Below the pieces are notes generated by a model. It had not been told where the DNA came from. It saw only the letters and a list, made by a program, of their open reading frames with translations, and did not search any database. Positions 1 to 5,871 of a DNA stretch of 5,871 bases are shown here, in pieces. This stretch comes from Chloroflexota bacterium (GTDB lineage: Bacteria > Chloroflexota > Limnocylindria > Limnocylindrales > CSP1-4): contig JAKAHX010000123.1 of NCBI GenBank assembly GCA_021814735.1, positions 1-5,871 on the forward strand. The letters run 5' to 3'. Within the stretch, counting starts at the first letter, position 1. Every line of letters starts with the position of its first letter. Position numbers and translations under genes: made by a program.

Positions 1-512
1 CCGTGGCGGGCGGGATCACCGGTGCGATCCTGCTGCTGGCGTTTCCCGCGAGCACGTTCGAGCGCGTGGTGCCGTACCTCATCCTGGTGGCGTGCGCGCT
101 CGTGGCGCTGCAGCCGCGGCTGTCGCGTGCGCTGGCGCGCCGGCGCCCCGACGGCGCGGAGCACTCCCTCGGGCTCGCGTTCTTCATCTACCTCACCGGG
201 ATCTACGGTGGCTACTTCGGGGCCGCGCAGGGAGTCATCCTGATCTCGCTGCTGGCGATCTTCGTGCCGGACGACCTGCAGCGGCTCAACGGCCTGAAGA
301 ACCTCCTGACGCTCTTCGTCAACGGGATCGCTGCCGTCCTCTTCGTGGTCCTGGCGCCCGTCTCCTGGTCCGTGGTGGTGCTGGTGGCGGCCGGTTCGAT
401 CGCCGGCGGACAGATCGGGGCCGCGGTGGGACGGCGGCTCCCGCCGCTCCTCCTGCGCGTCGCGATCATCGTGGTGGGAACGGTCGTCGCGGTCCGCATG
501 CTGGCCGGCTGA
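1..512 (+). CDS. TSUP (TauE/SafE/YfcA-type) membrane exporter, C-terminal part (5' end cut by window)
   Basis: This is the 3' part of a multi-pass membrane protein; the reading frame is open at the left edge, so the GTG at base 3 is probably internal. About 169 residues are visible. Numbered from that GTG, hydrophobic segments lie at roughly 5-18, 22-37, 57-87, 100-119, 122-143 and 150-168. Between them is a basic loop at about 39-50 (LSRALARRRPD) that probably faces the cytoplasm. The Gly-rich motif IYGGYFGAAQG (67-77) inside a helix followed by a hydrophobic run resembles the second-half repeat motif of TSUP transporters. That family moves sulfite, sulfoacetate or other small anions, usually outward. 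The substrate cannot be told from this fragment. It runs in the same direction as secD but is separated by 104 bases and a promoter-like box, so it is probably a separate unit. A permease of another family is the main alternative. Confidence 0.82.
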   Translation, partial: VAGGITGAILLLAFPASTFERVVPYLILVACALVALQPRLSRALARRRPDGAEHSLGLAFFIYLTGIYGGYFGAAQGVILISLLAIFVPDDLQRLNGLKNLLTLFVNGIAAVLFVVLAPVSWSVVVLVAAGSIAGGQIGAAVGRRLPPLLLRVAIIVVGTVVAVRMLAG

Positions 513-535
513 GGGTCCGCATGCTCTCCGGCTGA
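491..535 (+). repeat. 22-base imperfect tandem duplication spanning the exporter stop codon
   Basis: Bases 491-512 and 514-535 are direct repeats matching at 20 of 22 positions, with one base between them. They differ only at 503/526 and 504/527 (GG versus CT). Copy 1 encodes the exporter C-terminus (VRMLAG) and its TGA stop. Copy 2 lies just after the stop and reads VRMLSG-stop in another frame, because the period is 23 rather than a multiple of three. Neither copy extends further on either side. It looks like a local duplication by slippage rather than a mobile element. Confidence 0.85.
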
Positions 536-602
536 CCGCGCGGACGCGCGCCTCCGACCCGCCCGGTGGCTGGGAAACGGCACGGCGCGGCGGCGAGCCT
601 GT

Positions 603-608
603 TATAGT
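603..608 (+). promoter_or_regulatory. -10-like box (TATAGT) for leaderless transcription of secD
   Basis: TATAGT fits the TANNNT form of a housekeeping sigma -10 element and stands out as AT-rich in very GC-rich surroundings. It ends 8 bases before the secD ATG at 617. A transcript starting the usual 6-8 bases downstream would begin at about 615-617, at or next to the start codon. No purine-rich Shine-Dalgarno sequence lies between the box and the ATG. No TTGACA-like -35 is evident about 17 bases upstream, near 580-585. The call rests on position and sequence only. Confidence 0.6.
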
Positions 609-616
609 CCCGCCCG

Positions 617-1993
<1,377 letters not shown>

Positions 1994-2005
1994 CGCCATC
2001 AACGT

Positions 2006-2028
2006 CCGCCGCACGCGCGTGCCGGCGG
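2006..2028 (+). other. GC-rich inverted repeat in the secD-secF gap
   Basis: CCGCC (2006-2010) pairs with GGCGG (2024-2028), and GCACGC (2011-2016) is followed directly by its complement GCGTGC (2017-2022), with C2023 as a single bulge. In RNA the innermost pairs would open to form a loop, leaving roughly 8-9 GC-rich pairs. It starts 12 bases after the secD stop and ends 26 bases before the secF ATG. No T-run follows, so it is not a typical intrinsic terminator. It could affect mRNA processing, partial termination or secF translation, or simply reflect high GC. Confidence 0.4.
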
Positions 2029-2054
2029 TCCCCTCATGTGCAGCGGCGTGATCG

Positions 2055-3284
2055 ATGTTTGACCTGGTCAACAAGCGGAACTGGTTCTTCCTCCTGAGCG
2101 CCCTGATCGTCGTTCCGGGCCTCTTCTTCATCCTGCTGACGCCCCTCACGAAGGGGGCGGCCGGGCTGCAGTTCTCGATCGACTACACGGGCGGCACCGA
2201 GTGGCAGATCCGGTTCGCCGGCCCCCAGCCGTCGGTATCGGCCATCCAGTCGGTGCTTGTGGCCCAGGACCTGCCCGGCTCCCAGGTGCAGGAGTCCAGC
2301 GACGGCTTCATCACGATCCGCACCAAGCCGATCGGGCTGCTCCCGCCCGCCCCGGTGGCGACGCCGGTGCCGGTCGCGTCGCTCGGGGCGTCGGCGGCGC
2401 CCTCGGCCTCGGCCTCGGCCGGGCCGTCGGCCTCCGCCTCCCCGTCGGTGGCCCCGTCGGCGACTCCTTCCGCCACGCCGGCTCCATCGCCGAGCGCCAC
2501 GGCCTCTCCCGCGGCCAGCGCGGCGAGCGGCTCGGCGGCGCCGTCCGCATCGCCAACCGCCTCCGGTGCCGCCGGTGCCGGAGGCGCCGGCCCGTCGCCG
2601 AGCGCCAGCCCGGCGTCGATCCCCGTGCCCACCGAGGGCAAGCTGGGTGAACTCGCGACGGCGCTCCAGAAGAAGTTCGGCCCCATTGCCGACATCCAGG
2701 AGCAGACCACCATCGGACCCATCATCAGCTCCCAGCTGACCCAGCAGGCGATCCTGCTGGTGATCCTGGGCTCGCTGGGGATCCTGATCTGGGTCTCGGT
2801 GCGGTTCAGCGACGTCAAGTTCGGGGTTTCCGCGATCATCGCCCTGCTGCACGACGTGATCGTGGTGGTGGGGACGTTCGCGATCCTCGGCACCCTCTTC
2901 GGCGTGCAGATCGACTCGCTCTTCGTGACCGCGATGCTGACCGTGATCGGCTTCAGCGTCCACGACACGATCGTGGTGTTCGACCGGATCCGGGAGAACC
3001 GGGCGCGCCACGCCGGGGAGCCGTTCGACGCCATCGTGAACCACAGCATCCTGCAGACGCTGGGACGGTCGATCAACACGTCGATGACGGTGCTGATGAC
3101 CCTGCTCGCGCTGCTGCTGCTCGGCGCGTCGAGCATCCGGGAGTTCGTCCTGGCGCTGCTCATCGGGATCCTCTCCGGGACGTACTCCTCGATCTTCAAC
3201 GCCAGCATGATCCTGGTCGTGTGGCACAACTGGGAGGATCGCCGCCGACAGGAGGCCCTGGCGCAGGCCCGCGCCGCCCGATAA
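2055..3284 (+). CDS. secF: Protein translocase subunit SecF with a long Ala/Ser/Pro insertion
   Basis: SecF is the partner of SecD in the proton-driven Sec accessory complex. The 409-residue product begins with a membrane helix at about 9-30. The family motif SIDYTGGTEW (41-50) follows, then the first part of the extracytoplasmic P4 domain to about 91. Residues 92-193 are low-complexity. The domain resumes with a helix and QEQTTIGPIISSQL (215-228), followed by five membrane helices between about 230 and 392. The signature GFSVHDTIVVFDRIREN (299-315) holds Asp304, and GRSINTSMT (337-345) holds Arg338. Their 34-residue spacing equals that of Asp637 and Arg671, the functional pair in Thermus SecDF. 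The GGT motif to second helix distance is about 185 residues, roughly twice the usual, and the insertion accounts for the excess. The start is firm because an in-frame TGA lies at 2049-2051. No good Shine-Dalgarno sequence precedes it, so translation may depend on secD or on a non-SD mechanism. It ends a few bases before recJ. Confidence 0.96.
   Translation: MFDLVNKRNWFFLLSALIVVPGLFFILLTPLTKGAAGLQFSIDYTGGTEWQIRFAGPQPSVSAIQSVLVAQDLPGSQVQESSDGFITIRTKPIGLLPPAPVATPVPVASLGASAAPSASASAGPSASASPSVAPSATPSATPAPSPSATASPAASAASGSAAPSASPTASGAAGAGGAGPSPSASPASIPVPTEGKLGELATALQKKFGPIADIQEQTTIGPIISSQLTQQAILLVILGSLGILIWVSVRFSDVKFGVSAIIALLHDVIVVVGTFAILGTLFGVQIDSLFVTAMLTVIGFSVHDTIVVFDRIRENRARHAGEPFDAIVNHSILQTLGRSINTSMTVLMTLLALLLLGASSIREFVLALLIGILSGTYSSIFNASMILVVWHNWEDRRRQEALAQARAAR
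2328..2633 (+). repeat. Low-complexity Ala/Ser/Pro-coding tract inside secF
   Basis: These bases encode SecF residues 92-193, which contain no charged, aromatic or amide residue. The core (about 111-189) is almost only Ala, Ser, Pro, Thr and Gly, with recurring PSAS, SPSA and ATPSA units. The DNA is partly repetitive, for example three tandem copies of CTCGGC at 2402-2419. Elsewhere the codons vary (TCG, TCC, AGC, GCG, GCC), so it is a degenerate repeat rather than a fresh microsatellite. The frame stays open throughout, and normal SecF sequence resumes on both sides, so this is a true in-frame insertion and not a frameshift. Confidence 0.92.
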
Positions 3285-3288
3285 GGGC

Positions 3289-3294
3289 AGGTGA
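3289..3294 (+). promoter_or_regulatory. Shine-Dalgarno-like AGGTGA that favours the recJ GTG start at 3303
   Basis: AGGTGA matches the 3' portion of the full anti-SD complement (AGGAGGTGA) and ends 8 bases before GTG 3303, a good spacing. It overlaps the more upstream in-frame GTG at 3291, which therefore looks more like part of the ribosome binding site than the start codon. The sequence begins 5 bases after the secF stop codon. Confidence 0.5.
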
Positions 3295-3302
3295 ACCCGG
3301 TC

Positions 3303-5057
3303 GTGGCACACTCGGGGGCGATGCTGTCCCCGACACGACGCTGGGCTCCCGTCCCGGCCCCGTCCGTCTCCCCGGAACTGGCCGCTGCCGCGGAGCGCCA
3401 CGGCGTGCCGCCGCGGGTCCTGCACCTGCTCGCGGCCAGGGGGTGCAGCCGGCCGGAGGACTTGGAGGCGTTCGTGGCCGATCCGCACGCCGTCCTGCAC
3501 GATCCCGCGCTCCTGCCGGACGCCGCGGCCCTGGCCGAGCGGCTCGCGCGGGCGAGGGAACACGGCGAGCGGGTCCTGGTCTACGGGGATTTCGACGCGG
3601 ACGGGCTGACCGCGCTCTCGGTGATGGTCCTTGCCCTGCGGCACTACGGGCTCGCGGTGGAGCCGTACGTGCCGAGCCGGTTCACGGACGGTCACGGGCT
3701 CTCGGCCGCCGCCGTGGAGCGCGCCGCGGCCGATGGCTGCCCGGTCATCGTCACCGTGGACTGCGGGTCCAGCAGCGCGGACGAGATCGCGCTCGCGGCC
3801 CGGCAGGGGATCGACGTGCTGGTGACGGACCACCACCACGTGCCGGAGCGCTGGCCCGGCGCGGCCGCCGTGGTCAACCCGCAGCGGGAGGACAACCGGT
3901 ACCCGGACACCCGGCTGACCGGCGCGGGTGTGGCCTTCAAGGTGGCCCAGCTGCTGCTTGGTGGCCGGGACGGCGGCGATGCGGGCTGGACCGGGCTCGC
4001 GGACCTTGCCGCCATCGGCACCATCGCGGACGTGGCCCCCCTGCTGGGGGAGAACCGCGCCATCGTCCGCCTGGGACTGGACCTGCTGCGCGATCGGCCG
4101 CGGCCTGGCCTCGCGGCTCTCCTGGAAGTCGCCGGCGTCGCGCCGGACCGGGTGGACGCGGAGGTCGTCGCCTACACCATCGCGCCGCGTCTCAACGCGG
4201 CAGGACGCATCGGCGAGGTGACCCTGGCGTCCCGGCTGCTCATGGCCGCGGATCGCGAGGAGGCCGCTGTCCTGGCGGGGCAGCTGGAGGAGGCGAACCG
4301 CACGCGCCGGGACCAGACGGCGTCCGCCCTGGCCGAGGCGCGGGCGGTCGTCGGCGATCCTGGAGACGCACCTGCCCTGGTCCTCGCGGGCCCCTGGCCG
4401 GCCGGCCTGGTGGGACTGGTGGCGGGGCGGCTGGCCGAGGAGCATCACCGTCCCGCGGTGGTCTTCTCGACCCAGGTGGAGCCGTGGCGGGGCTCGGGTC
4501 GGTCCCCCGCGGGCGCCCTCGACCTCGCCCGCGCGTTCGCCGCCTGCGGGCAGCACTTCGTGCGCTACGGTGGCCACCCGGAGGCGGCGGGCGGGGATCT
4601 GATCCCCGGCCGCCTGGATCCGTTCCGCGAGGCGTTCCTCGCCCTGGCCGCGGCAAGTCCCGTGGAGCGCAGGGACCCGGACCTGCGGGTGGACCTCAGC
4701 GTCCCCATCGCCGAGGTCGGCTACGATCTGCACCGTGACCTTGCTCGACTGGAACCGTTCGGACCAGGGAACCCGCCGCCCCAGGTGGCGGTCCTCGGGG
4801 CGACCGTGACCCGCGTCCGCCCGGTGTCCAACGGGCACGTCCAGCTCACCGTCTCCAAGGGCCGCGAGGTGCTCGATGTGATCGCGTTCGGGCGGGCGGA
4901 CCTGGGCGCACGGGTGGCGCCGGGAGATCGGCTGGACCTGGTCGCGCGGATCGGGAGCCGGCACTTCGGCGGCTACGAGTCGCTCCAGCTCGAACTGCTC
5001 GACGCGGCCTCGGCGGGCCGGGGTCTGCCGTCCGTGCCCGGGGTCCCCGAGCGGTGA
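3303..5057 (+). CDS. recJ: Single-stranded-DNA-specific 5'-3' exonuclease RecJ
   Basis: RecJ degrades single-stranded DNA from 5' ends in RecF-pathway recombination, mismatch repair and base excision repair, in the cytoplasm. Taking GTG 3303 as the start gives 584 residues, normal for the family. All DHH-phosphoesterase motifs are present. They are YGDFDADG (94-101; Asp96, Asp98), TVDCG (151-155; Asp153), TDHHH (175-179; His177, His178), IADVAPLLGENR (241-252; Asp243) and RLNAAGRIG (296-304). The DHHA1 region has GLVGLVAGRL (368-377), GSGRS (397-401) and YGGHPEAAGG (422-431). The C-terminal OB-like DNA-binding domain starts near LEPFGPGNPPP (483-493). With the expected metal ligands in place, the enzyme is probably active. 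Motif II reads RFTDGHGLS rather than the commoner EGYGL form, a mild variation. Alternative starts are GTG 3291 (6 bases after the secF stop) and ATG 3321; the latter gives MLSPTRRW, close to typical RecJ N-termini. It is probably co-transcribed with secDF, an order seen in several phyla. Confidence 0.96.
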   Translation: MAHSGAMLSPTRRWAPVPAPSVSPELAAAAERHGVPPRVLHLLAARGCSRPEDLEAFVADPHAVLHDPALLPDAAALAERLARAREHGERVLVYGDFDADGLTALSVMVLALRHYGLAVEPYVPSRFTDGHGLSAAAVERAAADGCPVIVTVDCGSSSADEIALAARQGIDVLVTDHHHVPERWPGAAAVVNPQREDNRYPDTRLTGAGVAFKVAQLLLGGRDGGDAGWTGLADLAAIGTIADVAPLLGENRAIVRLGLDLLRDRPRPGLAALLEVAGVAPDRVDAEVVAYTIAPRLNAAGRIGEVTLASRLLMAADREEAAVLAGQLEEANRTRRDQTASALAEARAVVGDPGDAPALVLAGPWPAGLVGLVAGRLAEEHHRPAVVFSTQVEPWRGSGRSPAGALDLARAFAACGQHFVRYGGHPEAAGGDLIPGRLDPFREAFLALAAASPVERRDPDLRVDLSVPIAEVGYDLHRDLARLEPFGPGNPPPQVAVLGATVTRVRPVSNGHVQLTVSKGREVLDVIAFGRADLGARVAPGDRLDLVARIGSRHFGGYESLQLELLDAASAGRGLPSVPGVPER

Positions 5058-5871
5058 GCGAGCGGCGGCCACCCCGGGGAGATGACGGACCGCGCGTCGC
5101 CTGGCGCGGCGCCGTGCCGGGAACGGCTCCCATCCTCTCGCTGATCGGGCTCATCGTGGTGGCCCTCGCGAGCTACGCACTGCTCGGCGGGTCCGTGCCC
5201 AGCCCCGTCTCGATCAGCCGGACACTGCCGGGCGACGTCGCGGGCCGCACGCCCAACCCGATCGTCGTGTACACGCCGGTGGCCGTGCAGCCGCCGCACG
5301 TGCTCGGGACGATCCTCTTCGTGAAGGCTGGCAACATCTGGTCGGTGACCGGGGACGACCAGCTCACGCAGCTCACGTCCAGCGGCACGGACCAGAGCCC
5401 CACCTGGTCGCCGGACGGACGCACCATCTACTTCATCCACATCGTCTCCCAGAAGACGCAGGTGCCGTGCGAGTACATTGCCGCGGGTGGCTGCGTCCCC
5501 GGCTCGCGCGTGAACTACACGCTCGAGTACCCGGTGCTCTCGCGCATGGCGGCGCGGGCCGGCGCCCCCGCCACCGCCATCCAGAGCGGTCTCTACTCGC
5601 TCCCCGCCGGAGGCCAGTACTTCTACGGGATCTGGCAGCCGGACCTCAGCCCGGACGGAAAGACGTTCGCGATCGTGAGCGATTCGTCCAATCCGTTCAC
5701 CGACAGCGTGGCCCTCTCGCTCCTGCCGGTCGGTGGCGGGCAGGTGGTCAGGCTCCCGCTTGGCCAGGCGTACTACTACGGCTTCGGCATGGGCCACAAC
5801 GATCCGCAATGGAGCCCGGACGGCAGCATGATCGCCTACACGTACAACGACAAGCAGGGCGCGTACGGCGC
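5054..5871 (+). CDS. Membrane-anchored TolB/PD40-type beta-propeller protein, N-terminal part (3' end cut by window)
   Basis: The frame opens at a GTG that shares four bases (GTGA) with the recJ stop and runs open to the right edge, giving 272 residues. A short Arg-rich N-terminus (1-18) is followed by one hydrophobic helix at about 25-45 (ILSLIGLIVVALASYALLGG), then a Pro-rich linker to about 83. This predicts an inside-to-outside anchor or uncleaved signal with the rest outside; there is no lipobox Cys. Three PD40-like blade motifs are visible: WSPDGRTIYF (118-127), LSPDGKTFAI (198-207) and WSPDGSMIAY (253-262). The second and third are preceded by typical blade ends. Such repeats occur in TolB, DPP-IV-type peptidases and many envelope proteins of unknown role. 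Residues 131-190 form a longer insertion between blades holding Cys139 and Cys147, which could form a disulfide outside the cell. The function is not recognised; a C-terminal catalytic domain may lie beyond the edge. GTG 5114 is a possible later start, just before the helix. There is no clear ribosome binding site, so coupling to recJ translation is likely. Confidence 0.83.
   Translation, partial: MSERRPPRGDDGPRVAWRGAVPGTAPILSLIGLIVVALASYALLGGSVPSPVSISRTLPGDVAGRTPNPIVVYTPVAVQPPHVLGTILFVKAGNIWSVTGDDQLTQLTSSGTDQSPTWSPDGRTIYFIHIVSQKTQVPCEYIAAGGCVPGSRVNYTLEYPVLSRMAARAGAPATAIQSGLYSLPAGGQYFYGIWQPDLSPDGKTFAIVSDSSNPFTDSVALSLLPVGGGQVVRLPLGQAYYYGFGMGHNDPQWSPDGSMIAYTYNDKQGAYG

Noticed and set aside
537..550. 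Possible terminator hairpin after the exporter gene (CGCGCG-GA-CGCGCG)
   Set aside because: The stem is only about five pairs with a four-base loop, and no T-run follows. Short CG palindromes are common in this composition.
2257..2739. Arg/Pro-rich plus-strand open frame within secF
   Set aside because: It is the alternate-frame reading of the Ala/Ser/Pro tract. SecF motifs continue in the main frame on both sides, so there is no nested gene or frameshift to support.
5039..5049. Palindrome CGGGGTCCCCG at the end of recJ
   Set aside because: It is inside the recJ coding sequence, has a one-base centre so forms a poor hairpin, and lacks a T-run.
2034..5072. Minus-strand open frame of about 1,012 codons across secF and recJ
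   Set aside because: It lies wholly opposite two clearly identified genes. Its product is Arg/Gly/His/Asp-rich with no recognisable domain and includes a homopolymer-like Arg/Gly stretch opposite the SecF linker. Long antisense frames are expected at this GC content.
5082..5144. Small open frame from ATG 5082 preceded by GGGGAG
   Set aside because: It encodes about 20 residues, lies out of frame within the propeller gene, and its purine run touches the ATG, so spacing is wrong for a ribosome binding site.
4973..5809. Minus-strand open frame of about 278 codons opposite the propeller gene
   Set aside because: The plus-strand frame from 5054 has a membrane anchor and three PD40 motifs; the minus-strand product has no family features.

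Overview
The window carries one same-strand run of genes from a high-GC bacterium. In order they are: the 3' end of a TSUP/TauE-SafE-type membrane exporter, secD, secF, recJ, and the 5' part of a membrane-anchored TolB/PD40-type beta-propeller protein. Nothing convincing is encoded on the minus strand. The very long minus-strand open frames, including one of about 1,000 codons, are shadows of high-GC coding sequence. Both window edges cut genes, and no gap exceeds about 105 bases.

The taxon cannot be fixed from this sequence alone. Three things fit a Chloroflexota lineage (for example Limnocylindria-like soil or freshwater groups) or another high-GC phylum that often uses leaderless mRNA, such as Actinobacteriota or Deinococcota. 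These are the very high GC, an apparently leaderless secD, and a long Ala/Ser/Pro linker in an exported domain. This assignment is inference.

Layout: bases 1-512 hold the exporter C-terminus, whose stop codon lies in a 22-base near-perfect tandem duplication. Bases 513-616 are intergenic and end in a TATAGT -10-like box 8 bases before the secD ATG. secD (617-1993) and secF (2055-3284) encode the two halves of the proton-driven Sec accessory motor, separated by 61 bases with a GC-rich inverted repeat. recJ (start probably 3303) follows secF almost without a gap. The propeller gene starts at a GTG that overlaps the recJ stop by four bases. secD-secF-recJ-propeller therefore looks like one transcription unit beginning at about 615-617. 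SecD and SecF act together at the membrane to pull exported proteins outward. RecJ is a cytoplasmic 5'-3' single-strand exonuclease for DNA repair, and its link to secDF is conserved gene order rather than shared biochemistry.

The most unusual features are a roughly 100-residue stretch inside the extracytoplasmic domain of SecF that has no charged or aromatic residue, the leaderless arrangement of secD, the tandem duplication across the exporter stop codon, and the unidentified propeller protein coupled to recJ. I see no evidence of a mobile element, CRISPR array, toxin-antitoxin pair, defence system or RNA gene here.
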